Part shown: positions 1 through 5,139 of the stretch, piece after piece
Numbering within the stretch: the stretch's first letter is position 1
Layout of the letters: the number at the start of each line of letters is the position of its first letter
DNA from: JABFRZ01 sp031413955
GTDB taxonomy: Bacteria; Planctomycetota; UBA1135; GCA-002686595
Length of the DNA stretch: 5,139 nucleotides
Assembly: GCA_031413955.1 (NCBI GenBank)
Contig: JANOGB010000713.1
Coordinates: forward strand, 1 to 5,139
Direction: 5' to 3'
Translations under genes and position numbers: made by a program
Notes under the pieces: generated by a model
The model's database searches: none
Told to the model about the DNA's origin: nothing
The model's input: the letters and a program-made list of their open reading frames with translations, nothing else

Positions 1-138
1 GCCCGAGCCAGGCGTAGTAGCCCGTGCGGGAGACCTCCAAGGTCGAACTCATCCGGCCGACCCCGAAGATCTCCCGGTTCTCGAAGATGAACTCGAACCT
101 CAGCTCCGCTCTTTCGCGAAGTAGGCCAGCGCTTTTTT
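1..138 (-). CDS. IS3-family transposase OrfB, N-terminal part (runs off the window)
   Basis: This is the start of the catalytic (DDE integrase) half of an IS3-family transposase. It is read on the minus strand in the -1 frame relative to orfA and continues past position 1. From about position 103 the translation reads LRFEFIFENREIFGVGRMSS followed by TLEVSRTGYYAWLG. This matches the usual start of OrfB proteins, in particular the V-S-R-x-G-Y-Y-A-W block ahead of the DDE core. The frame has no stop back to the A7 run at 139-133, so it is most likely expressed as an OrfAB fusion by -1 frameshifting. A separate internal start is possible but none stands out. The catalytic DDE residues lie outside the window, so I cannot say whether the element is intact. 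Confidence 0.85.
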
Positions 139-396
139 TAAAATGTCGCGCTCCTGCTGGGCACGCGCGAGCTCCTTCCGCAGTTGGAGTACTTCGTCGT
201 CGGATGTCTTCGCTCGGCCGTTCCCCGGGAACGCGCCCGCGCCCTGAGCCTTCATCTCCGACCTCCAGCGCTGCAACAGGCCGCGATCGATGCCCAGGTT
301 GGCGGCCACCTGGCCCACCGTCCGACCTGGCTCGAGGCTCAGCCGCACCGCTTCACGCTTGAACTCCGCACTGTGCTTCCGTCGTGATCTTGCCAT
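100..396 (-). CDS. IS3-family transposase OrfA (HTH protein, 98 aa)
   Basis: OrfA is the small DNA-binding subunit of IS3-type transposases. It recognises the element ends and, when fused to OrfB by frameshifting, forms the active transposase. The protein begins MARSRRKHSAEFKREAVRLS, the typical HTH_Tnp_1 opening. A helix-turn-helix lies at about residues 26-44 (TVGQVAANLGIDRGLLQRW). Residues 66-93 form a leucine-zipper-like helix (EVLQLRKELARAQQERDILKKAL). I chose the ATG at 396-394 because an AAGGAAG ribosome-binding site lies just upstream and the family consensus starts there. The frame stays open to a possible start at 444, but that would run into the terminal repeat. The length is normal for the family. 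The stop is TGA at 102-100, downstream of the slippery site. Confidence 0.93.
   Translation of the reverse strand: MARSRRKHSAEFKREAVRLSLEPGRTVGQVAANLGIDRGLLQRWRSEMKAQGAGAFPGNGRAKTSDDEVLQLRKELARAQQERDILKKALAYFAKERS
133..139 (-). promoter_or_regulatory. Programmed -1 frameshift site, A_AAA_AAA
   Basis: On the minus strand, orfA reads tta-aaa-aaa-gcg (codons 86-89), which gives the slippery heptamer A AAA AAA. Slipping back one base here enters the open -1 frame, which leads into the OrfB sequence without a stop. This site and arrangement are standard for IS3-family elements, where frameshifting sets the ratio of OrfA to OrfAB. The overlap and heptamer are read directly from the sequence; the frameshift itself is inferred. 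Confidence 0.8.
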
Positions 397-436
397 GGAC
401 ACTTCCTTGCGAGGAGCATCTCTGCTCCTTCTCTGG

Positions 437-462
437 GTGTCCACTTTCTCCGGGGAAGATCA
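437..462 (-). repeat. IS3-type terminal inverted repeat (tip at 462)
   Basis: Read on the minus strand from 462, the sequence starts TGATCTTCCCCGG and ends AAGTGGACAC. It matches the segment read on the plus strand from 5071 at 19 of 26 positions without gaps, including TGA, TCCCC and a nine-base AGTGGACAC block. That is about the similarity expected between IS3-family end repeats. The position just upstream of orfA fits. Confidence 0.7.
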
Positions 463-658
463 CGTGTTTTGAACGCGCTCGAAGAGCATCCCAACGAGCC
501 TCCTCAGTCCGTTGTCCCCACTTGGCTGAATACCTGGGCATGACACCGGGAAGGTGCGCGCCGCCGAGATCGGTATCTGGTTGCCGTGGAGTAGCTTGCT
601 GCACCGCTCTTCGGAGCTCTCTCAAGGTGGCCGGTCCCCTCGCTCGTCGCGAGGGAGC
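463..658. other. Spacer between IS3 tip and TIR gene; no gene seen
   Basis: These 196 bp lie between the IS3 element tip and the stop of the TIR gene. Short open frames cross it on both strands, but none has a recognisable domain or a convincing start, and they run into neighbouring genes in the wrong frame. The only structure I see is the GC-rich hairpin near the TIR gene stop. Confidence 0.5.
637..655 (-). terminator. Possible terminator hairpin after the TIR gene
   Basis: CCCTCGC at 637-643 pairs perfectly with GCGAGGG at 649-655 across a five-base loop. It begins four bases past the TIR gene stop (661-659). No T-run follows in the minus direction, so a standard intrinsic terminator is not clear. 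A competing pairing is possible between 614-623 and 651-660 (9 of 10). It may instead be a 3'-end stabilising hairpin. Confidence 0.35.
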
Positions 659-2701
659 TCACTTCGAGATCCGCCGCACGGGGCGCAGCCCAATGGAGTA
701 GTCAGCATTGCTTGGCGTCGTCGAGCTCCGCCGCGTGAACCGCGCGCTCGCTTCTGTGGACGAGAAGCCACCCCCTCGCATCACGACGTTGTCACGGCCG
801 CCGGTGTCCGCGTTTCCTTCGTAGGCTGTCTTCCGGTTGCTACACAGCTCCCAGACATTGCCGAGCACCTCGTGGATCCCCAAATGGTTCGCTCCCAGCG
901 AGCCAACAGCCGCGTGGGCAACAAATCCGTCAACTTCATCGCGGAACGTGGACACCTTCCAGGGCTCTGGAATTGAGTCGGGCTTGCCGAGCCGCAGCAT
1001 CAGGAGCGAGTGCTGGCAGTTGATAGACGATCCAATTGTCTCTACCGAGTCCCCGCCGACCCACCGCAGTGTCCCGTCCCGCGCGGCGTGCTCCCACTCG
1101 GTCTCTGTCGGCAATTCCAGATCGAGAGAAGGCAGCAATGATGTGACCTCGTTCCAGCTGACCTCTTCCACAGGATGCGCGTCCGTGTAGTCGATTCTTT
1201 CGAGGTCCTCGCCGTTGGCGCCAATGAGATCAAAGCCGGCCTTGAAATAGCTGGGATTCCGCCCGCTTGCTCGCTCCCATTGTCCCTGGGTCATTTCGTA
1301 TTTCGAGACGAACAAGGGCTCGACACGTTGCACACTCGTTGGCCCTTCTTCCGCTCTTGCCAGGGGGTCGAATGACGGAGCTCCTGGATCGCTCGCCTGC
1401 GCTCCACGCAAGAACTCCCCGCCTGGTACTAGCACTAGAACGATGCCGGTGTCGCCGTCGATCCGCCAGCGACTCGGTGCTCCGGAGTCGGCCGGCGTCG
1501 GAGCGTTTCCCGACAAGACGTGCCAGAACTCCCAATACCCCTCATCGTTGGGAGAGAGTGGCAACAGTCCGACCTGCGGTTGCAGCACGAAGCCTTCTCC
1601 ATCCGCAAGCTGGTACAGACGCGACTCCCGCACCCCCTCGATCGCCTGGTCCCACGCGACCTTCGCTTCCGGCGCGTCCACGGTCCGGTATCGGATCGTG
1701 GCGGCCACGTCGAGGCGCCGCTGTACTTCCTGCATCTCCACCCGTTCTAATCGGTCGATCTCTTGGAGCAGATCCTGAAGCACGGTTGCCATCCAGGCCA
1801 GCTCGGTCGTCAGTGGCCGCCCGGGCGTAGGGCGCGCTTCGTCGTACGGTCGCGTGGCACCGGTTAGTTCCTCCCAGTCGCTTTCGTGCCTTGGCCTTCG
1901 CACGAGCACCTCGAGCGCCCGGTCGTGCCAGTCCTTCATGGCCTGGATGTTCGCGGGCAACGGTGCACCGAGGCGAGCGAACTCTGCGTGGAGGTCATTG
2001 AGGATCTTGAGGTCGGACAAGCGCAAGACGCGGTCCCGTTCTTGAGCCATTCGGTATCCGAATGCCAGGGACACGACGGCTAGAGCCGCGGACACCACCA
2101 AACCGTAGGTGAGCCTCCTCAACCACTGCTCTCGTTGGGTGCGCCGCCAAAGCACGTCGGGGTCGACGCCTACAATCGCCGCCACCAGCTTGACGACCGC
2201 CCGACGCCGGTGGGCGCGTGACGATTCTCCAGGGTCTTTGATCAGGCTCGCGACTACTGGCTGGCTTGCCGACAGCCCTCCCGTCGCATCTCGCCTTAGA
2301 AGAGAGCGTGGAACCGACCGCTCGATGCTTCCTTCGCCAAGGATGAGGAAGATCCGGTCTCCACGCCCCAGCGACATAAAGTATTGCACTTCGCGCTCAA
2401 TCCAATCGGACGACGGAGTCCCAGGCAGACAGACGACGATGAGAGCTCCGGAGTCGAGGAGCCGCTCCTTCAGCGCGAGATCGAGGTCCGCTGCGGCCGG
2501 GAGGTCATCGTCATCCCGAAAGACACGGCCGATAGCTTGCGGGCGTTTGCGGTTGTATCCGGGGTGCCCAAATGCCATCTCCAAAGGCAGGCGAAAGTTC
2601 CGTAACTCGCGGTCGAGCCACTTCGCGATGCGCGTGTCGGCAGGAGCGTGGCGGTAGCTGATGAAAGCTGTGAACCGAAGCGGCGTCGAAGGGTTTGTCA
2701 T
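659..2701 (-). CDS. TIR domain - membrane segment - FGE/SUMF1-like domain protein (680 aa)
   Basis: This is a membrane-anchored TIR protein. The TIR domain spans about residues 8-140: FTAFISYRH at 10-18, RVFRDDDDLPAAADL at 59-73, and SSDWIEREVQYF at 97-108, where E104 lines up with the catalytic glutamate of NAD-cleaving TIR domains such as SARM1. A basic linker (184-196) precedes one hydrophobic segment (about 198-218). Helical, charged sequence follows, possibly a coiled coil near 298-336. Residues 418-680 are FGE/SUMF1-like: VLVPGGEFLRGAQ, KYEMTQGQWERASG, HPVEEVSWNEV, LPTETEWEHAARDG, LGIHEVLGNVWEL, VMRGGGF and a final IGLRPVRR. The paired cysteines that catalyse formylglycine formation are absent from the C-terminal block, so this domain is probably a binding or sensing module. 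The ATG at 2701 is the first start after an in-frame stop four codons upstream; its ribosome-binding site is weak. A split PLD-like gene lies 126 bp upstream on the same strand. The domain calls are firm; the role in signalling or defence is inference. Confidence 0.93.
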   Translation of the reverse strand: MTNPSTPLRFTAFISYRHAPADTRIAKWLDRELRNFRLPLEMAFGHPGYNRKRPQAIGRVFRDDDDLPAAADLDLALKERLLDSGALIVVCLPGTPSSDWIEREVQYFMSLGRGDRIFLILGEGSIERSVPRSLLRRDATGGLSASQPVVASLIKDPGESSRAHRRRAVVKLVAAIVGVDPDVLWRRTQREQWLRRLTYGLVVSAALAVVSLAFGYRMAQERDRVLRLSDLKILNDLHAEFARLGAPLPANIQAMKDWHDRALEVLVRRPRHESDWEELTGATRPYDEARPTPGRPLTTELAWMATVLQDLLQEIDRLERVEMQEVQRRLDVAATIRYRTVDAPEAKVAWDQAIEGVRESRLYQLADGEGFVLQPQVGLLPLSPNDEGYWEFWHVLSGNAPTPADSGAPSRWRIDGDTGIVLVLVPGGEFLRGAQASDPGAPSFDPLARAEEGPTSVQRVEPLFVSKYEMTQGQWERASGRNPSYFKAGFDLIGANGEDLERIDYTDAHPVEEVSWNEVTSLLPSLDLELPTETEWEHAARDGTLRWVGGDSVETIGSSINCQHSLLMLRLGKPDSIPEPWKVSTFRDEVDGFVAHAAVGSLGANHLGIHEVLGNVWELCSNRKTAYEGNADTGGRDNVVMRGGGFSSTEASARFTRRSSTTPSNADYSIGLRPVRRISK

Positions 2702-2712
2702 TGGAGCACGTC

Positions 2713-2730
2713 ATTCGCATCAATCGCATC
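2713..2730. repeat. Tandem 9-bp direct repeat upstream of the TIR gene
   Basis: ATTCGCATC (2713-2721) is followed directly by AATCGCATC (2722-2730), matching at 8 of 9 positions. The pair sits 12 to 29 bases before the TIR gene ATG. It could be a regulator site or chance; nothing else supports a function. Confidence 0.4.
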
Positions 2731-2827
2731 TGGAATCGTCGGGGCCGACGGGTGCCCATCGTCCCGCCCGGCGGAGACGAGGACGGTCGCTACATGCCGC
2801 CGAGCGCGTCGCAACGGCCAAGACCCC

Positions 2828-3082
2828 TTAGTTGCCGTACTCCGGCTCGGTCTCACTTGCCTTGCCCCAGAGGTACTCAAACTGGGCCTCAAGCGCGGGC
2901 AGGAACCCCGGGCCGAGGGCTCCGAAGCGGAACGATGGATTCGCGAAGGCGCTGCCGTAGGTGGTCAGTTCCACATGGCCGAGACGATTGTCCGGATCAT
3001 CTTTGTCGCGCACCCAGAAGCTGTTCATGAAGGGATCGCGCCACCAGCGGATTTCGAGCTTGCCAGGAGCATCGCTCTCTAG
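2828..3082 (-). pseudogene. 3' fragment of IS-interrupted PLD-like membrane protein gene
   Basis: This is the C-terminal part of the gene broken by the IS4-like element. From the insertion point it encodes LESDAPGKLEIRWWRDPFMN and continues through the GHVELTTYGSAFANPSFRFG stretch to a TAA at 2830-2828. In the rejoined protein these are residues 186-269. A strand-helix pattern ending FLPALEAQFEYLWGKASE resembles the closing segment of phospholipase-D-like folds, but I see no intact HxKxxxxD motif, so catalysis is unlikely. The minus-strand frame stays open far into the IS, but that stretch is antisense to the transposase and is not real coding. The fragment ends 126 bp before the TIR gene start, so the original gene was probably its upstream partner. 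Confidence 0.8.
3075..3082. repeat. Target site duplication, left copy (CTCTCTAG)
   Basis: CTCTCTAG directly abuts the left inverted repeat of the IS4-like element and is repeated exactly at 4508-4515 beyond the right repeat. Deleting one copy with the element restores the reading frame of the interrupted gene, which confirms it as the target duplication. Confidence 0.95.
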
Positions 3083-3102
3083 CTGGCCTTTCGCGGGTTT
3101 TC
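3083..3102 (+). repeat. Left terminal inverted repeat of the IS4-like element
   Basis: CTGGCCTTTCGCGGGTTTTC here matches the reverse complement of 4488-4507 at 19 of 20 positions; the only difference is G against A at position 13. The outer edge meets the target duplication directly. Confidence 0.95.
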
Positions 3103-3145
3103 TGACGAATCCGCCGGCCTGAAGTCGTGAGTGCTTTGCGGGAAT

Positions 3146-3217
3146 CGACACGGCCCGACTCGCCGATTGAAGTGGTATGGAAAGATCACTTCTTCGGTTG
3201 GAGATCGGGCCGTGTTG
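3146..3217 (+). promoter_or_regulatory. Long inverted repeat enclosing the transposase start codon
   Basis: Positions 3146-3158 pair with 3205-3217 to give a 13-bp stem with a single G-U pair; the core CACGGCCCGA / TCGGGCCGTG is perfect. Inside it GAAGTG (3169-3174) can pair with a CACTTC copy (3187-3192), with a further CCGA/TCGG stem between. The right arm contains the probable GTG start (3212-3214), and the GGAG ribosome-binding site is enclosed just before it. In other ISs, structures of this kind block translation of transposase mRNA that reads in from outside promoters. The pairing is seen; the role is inferred. Confidence 0.6.
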
Positions 3218-4489
3218 CGCGTCAATGTAACGCCCGACCTCCTCGAGATCACGCTCAACGCCAGGGCGGCCTTCTCGAAGCGTTCCTGGCCGTTTGTCCT
3301 GGCGACGGCCGTGCCCTGGCTCCTGTGCGCCGGTCAACGGTCCATGCGGCGGTTGGCGGCCATGGGCGATCTGAGGCGGAGCACGTCCGCATACTACCGC
3401 TTCTTGTCGGATGGGAAGTGGCGGCTGCACCTCTTGTTCAGCTCGCTGTTTCAGTTGATCGTTCGCACCTTCGACATCCACGAGCTTACCTTGGTCCTGG
3501 ACGACACGCTGTGTCCGAAGTGGGGCCGCAACATCTACGGCACGGGTTCCTACTTCGACCACGTTCGTCGTCCACGAGCGGGCTTCATCTGGGGCCACAA
3601 CTGGGTCGTGCTTGCCGTCGTGGTTCGCGTCAGTACGAAGGCCAGCGTCGCGCTGCCCTTTTGGATCGGCCTCTACCGTCCCAAGGAGAGCTGTACCTCC
3701 GAGCAGTTCCGCACTCGTCACCAGATGGCGGCGAACGCGCTCACGCTGGTGCGAGCCTTGTTTCCCGGCCAGATTTGCCTGCTGGCCGACGGAGCCTATG
3801 CCAACCAGTCGCTCATCAGTCCTGCTGGAGAGCTCGGCGTCGATCTGGTCAGCCGGTTGCGGGCCGACGCAGCGTTGCGCGCGGCCAAGCCCGCTCGGCG
3901 CGCGAAGAAGAAGCGTGGCCGCAAGCCCAAGCTTGGAGCCCGACTCGGGAAGCTCGCCGGGATGGCGCGCTCCTCGTCGGCCTTCGAGGCTCGTCGGGTG
4001 GTGATCTACGGCAAGACCGTGACGCTCCTCTTGCGCGAATTCGAGGCCTACTGGCCGGCGATCGGCCGCGTAGTGAAGGTCGTGATCACGCGCGACCCGA
4101 AGCGCCCCAAGCGGGTCGCATACCTCATGACGACCAACTGTCTGCTCGGCGCCGTCGCCGTGGTCGAGCTCTTCGCGCAACGCTGGACGATCGAACAGCT
4201 CTTCTCGGTCGCCAAGCTGCAGATGGGCTTGGACAGCACCGAGGCTCGCAAGGAGCGGGCGGTCGTGCGTCATGCGGCTCTCTGCATGGCGCTGATCGCC
4301 TGGATCGAGGTCTGGGCGTACAAGACACGCCCCGTCGCCTGGGCCCGTCCGTTCGCGCACAAGCTCGCCGCATTCCGCGTCACAACGCTCACTTCCACCA
4401 TTTTCGAAGCGGGCCCTCGCACCAGGGGCTCACGCCGAATTGCGCGCGACGTCGGAACCCTCTTCACGTCTGCAACAGGCGCCGCCTGA
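3212..4489 (+). CDS. IS4-like DDE transposase (about 425 aa)
   Basis: This enzyme cuts and joins the ends of its own element using an RNase H-fold DDE site. Numbered from the GTG at 3212, the first aspartates are D97/D98 in LVLDDTLCPKWG, the second is D193 in LLADGAYANQ, and the glutamate is E328 in FAQRWTIEQLFSVAKLQMG. That last block fits the IS4 signature Y-x2-R-x3-E-x6-K with F in place of Y. An insertion of basic sequence (ARRAKKKRGRKPKLGARLGK) lies between the second D and the E, where IS4-type proteins carry a strand-rich insert. The frame is open from a GTG at 3131, but I prefer 3212: a GGAG sits eight bases upstream, and residues before it translate the inverted repeat and look unlike protein. 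The gene ends inside the right terminal repeat. All catalytic residues are present, so it looks functional. Confidence 0.92.
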   Translation: MLRVNVTPDLLEITLNARAAFSKRSWPFVLATAVPWLLCAGQRSMRRLAAMGDLRRSTSAYYRFLSDGKWRLHLLFSSLFQLIVRTFDIHELTLVLDDTLCPKWGRNIYGTGSYFDHVRRPRAGFIWGHNWVVLAVVVRVSTKASVALPFWIGLYRPKESCTSEQFRTRHQMAANALTLVRALFPGQICLLADGAYANQSLISPAGELGVDLVSRLRADAALRAAKPARRAKKKRGRKPKLGARLGKLAGMARSSSAFEARRVVIYGKTVTLLLREFEAYWPAIGRVVKVVITRDPKRPKRVAYLMTTNCLLGAVAVVELFAQRWTIEQLFSVAKLQMGLDSTEARKERAVVRHAALCMALIAWIEVWAYKTRPVAWARPFAHKLAAFRVTTLTSTIFEAGPRTRGSRRIARDVGTLFTSATGAA

Positions 4490-4507
4490 AAACCTGCGAA
4501 AGGCCAG
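4488..4507 (-). repeat. Right terminal inverted repeat of the IS4-like element
   Basis: Read on the minus strand from 4507 it is CTGGCCTTTCGCAGGTTTTC, 19 of 20 identical to the left repeat. The transposase stop codon falls at its inner edge, so coding sequence fills the element right up to this end. Confidence 0.95.
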
Positions 4508-4515
4508 CTCTCTAG
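4508..4515. repeat. Target site duplication, right copy (CTCTCTAG)
   Basis: This is the exact second copy of the 8-bp target sequence at 3075-3082, directly next to the right inverted repeat. Confidence 0.95.
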
Positions 4516-5070
4516 TCGACAGATCCTTTTGAAGTTGGTCGCCGCTAGCTTCGCGTTTTCCGTGCTGGTGCTTGCCGAGCTGTTGATGTCGCAGAAGCTG
4601 AAGTACAATTCAACGTTCGGTCGATTCTCGCTACCGTGGTCCAACAGGATGAAACGCAGGTGGACGCCGCGGCGCAGCGCGGCACGGAGCGCCTCTTGGT
4701 TGTTGTAGAAGATGGTAGCGGTCAGGGCGAAGACGTCGAACGTCGACTTCGTCTCGTCTAGCGTTCGGACGAGCTCGGACTGGGTGACGAGCGCCTTCCG
4801 GTCGACGAATCCCCTCACCACTTGGGACGGCTCCGAGTCATTCCGCTCGAAGGCGCGTGGATCGGCGGACTCGATCGCCTCCTGCAATCCGGAGGACCCT
4901 AGGAGCGCCCGGCCGAGCCGGTCGTGAGCGAGCAGGCCCAGGACAGCCACGAGCGACAGCAGATGCAGCCCGCCCCTGCGCTTAGCCGCGAAGCGGACGA
5001 GTCTGACGCGCAAGCGATCGGCCGTCGTCGCATACAGCAGGGGACTCACTTGCTGCCTAAGGCGGCTCAC
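4508..5070 (-). pseudogene. 5' fragment of IS-interrupted PLD-like membrane protein gene
   Basis: This encodes residues 1-187 (plus part of codon 188) of a protein that is 269 residues long once the IS and one target copy are removed. The N-terminus is very basic (RLRVRLVRFAAKRRGG, about 19-34). A short hydrophobic segment follows (GLHLLSLVAVLGLLA, 34-48), probably a membrane anchor with the rest outside. Residues 111-146 (FDVFALTATIFYNN, then EALRAALRRGVHLRFILLDH) have the strand-helix-strand layout of phospholipase-D-like or DUF5919-like domains, in which a helix ends in R-R-G-V before a strand ending in L-D. No HKD catalytic motif is visible. I do not recognise a named family; the fold call is tentative. 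The start used is a GTG at 5070 with GGGGGA upstream and an in-frame stop at 5088-5086. That GTG lies exactly at the edge of an IS3-type end, so the native start may have been lost. As it stands, translation runs on into the IS and stops at 4270. Confidence 0.7.
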
Positions 5071-5096
5071 TGACCGTCCCCCGGTTCAGTGGACAC
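5071..5096 (+). repeat. Second IS3-type terminal repeat (tip at 5071)
   Basis: Read rightwards, the sequence starts TGACCGTCCCCCGG and ends CAGTGGACAC. It matches the end at 462-437 at 19 of 26 positions without gaps. Its direction means the element body lies to the right, outside the window. A TAA on the minus strand at 5103-5101, just inside the repeat, would fit an orfB-distal end, but the few codons before it are not recognisable. Confidence 0.65.
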
Positions 5097-5139
5097 GGGG
5101 TTAGGTAACAGCCGCAGTAGACGACGAGGTTCGTAGAGC
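5071..5139. mobile_element. Probable edge of a second IS3-family element
   Basis: The region is assigned only from the terminal repeat at its left edge. The remaining 43 bases hold no recognisable coding sequence on either strand. If it is the orfB-distal end of a copy in the same orientation as the left element, the two would flank 463-5070 as direct repeats. Confidence 0.55.

Larger units (their letters stand above)
1..462 (-). mobile_element. IS3-family insertion sequence, orfA-proximal part (partial)
   Basis: The region holds orfA, the start of orfB and the upstream terminal repeat of an IS3-family element lying on the minus strand. Its probable outer tip is the TG at 462-461 (minus strand). 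The orfB-distal end lies beyond position 1. The leader between the tip and the orfA start is 66 bp, a typical size. The tip is assigned from the 5'-TG rule of IS3 ends and from its match to a second end at 5071. The target duplication cannot be tested because the other end is outside the window. Confidence 0.85.
3083..4507 (+). mobile_element. Complete IS4-like insertion sequence (1425 bp)
   Basis: The element is bounded by near-perfect 20-bp inverted repeats and an 8-bp target duplication (CTCTCTAG), and carries one long transposase gene. The transposase has the F-x2-R-x3-E-x6-K version of the IS4 signature. An 8-bp duplication fits several IS4 subgroups and argues against IS701, which makes 4-bp YTAR duplications. 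I cannot name the element or subgroup. It lies inside a gene on the opposite strand. The high similarity of the ends, the exact duplication and the uninterrupted transposase suggest a recent and possibly still active insertion. Confidence 0.95.

Noticed and set aside
353..625. 90-residue minus-strand open frame across the IS3 tip
   Set aside because: It overlaps orfA in another frame, crosses the element boundary and has no recognisable features.
2737..2750. Hairpin CGTCGG-GG-CCGACG between the two main genes
   Set aside because: The stem is six bases with a two-base loop and no T-run follows, so it does not make a convincing terminator.
2698..2892. Small minus-strand open frame whose stop overlaps the TIR start as ATGA
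   Set aside because: The overlap would suggest coupled translation, but the frame overlaps the end of the PLD-like gene, has no recognisable domain, and the PLD-like frame has a natural-looking end.
3079..3082. IS701-type 4-bp YTAR target duplication (CTAG)
   Set aside because: The full eight bases CTCTCTAG are repeated and abut both inverted repeats exactly. A 4-bp reading would shift the right end away from the repeat.
3131..3211. Upstream GTG start for the transposase
   Set aside because: The extra 27 residues translate the inverted repeat and do not look like protein. The GTG at 3212 has a better-placed GGAG.
2828..4360. 510-residue minus-strand open frame
   Set aside because: Most of it is antisense to the IS4-like transposase and has low-complexity, charge-rich sequence. 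Only the last 84 or so codons (to 2828) are native, and they belong to the interrupted gene.
3127..4515. 462-residue plus-strand open frame
   Set aside because: It overlaps the transposase in another frame, is very rich in R, G and A, and has no motifs. The parallel frame carries the DDE residues.
1..5139. CRISPR array, tRNA or rRNA genes
   Set aside because: I saw no regularly spaced repeats and no tRNA- or rRNA-like sequence on either strand.

Overview
The window is GC-rich DNA from a bacterium with many insertion sequences. The protein types (a TIR domain fused to a formylglycine-generating-enzyme-like domain, plus IS3 and IS4-type transposases) are common in large, GC-rich environmental genomes such as Myxococcota or Planctomycetes. 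Nothing here fixes the taxon, so that is a loose guess.

Layout from left to right. Positions 1-462 are the end of an IS3-family element on the minus strand: a complete orfA, the start of orfB in the -1 frame, an A7 slippery heptamer joining them, and a probable terminal repeat with its tip at 462. Positions 463-658 hold no gene I can support, apart from a hairpin just after the next gene's stop. Positions 659-2701 (minus) encode a 680-residue protein with an N-terminal TIR domain, one membrane segment and a C-terminal FGE/SUMF1-like domain. Positions 2828-5070 (minus) encode a second membrane-anchored protein, tentatively phospholipase-D-like. It is split by a complete 1425-bp IS4-like element at 3083-4507, with 20-bp inverted repeats and an 8-bp target duplication. 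Removing the element and one duplication copy in silico rejoins the frame exactly, giving 269 residues. At 5071 a second IS3-type terminal repeat begins and runs out of the window.

How the genes may work together. The broken gene lies 126 bp upstream of the TIR gene on the same strand, so before the insertion the two could have formed one operon. Both proteins carry a basic stretch before a single hydrophobic segment. By the positive-inside rule this would put the TIR domain in the cytoplasm and the FGE-like and PLD-like domains outside. The TIR domain keeps the glutamate expected of NAD-cleaving TIR domains, while the FGE-like domain lacks the catalytic cysteine pair. I infer a receptor-like module in which non-catalytic outer domains sense something and a TIR NADase or signalling domain responds. 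It may be a defence or cell-fate system. In this genome it has been damaged by an IS and lies between two IS3-type ends.
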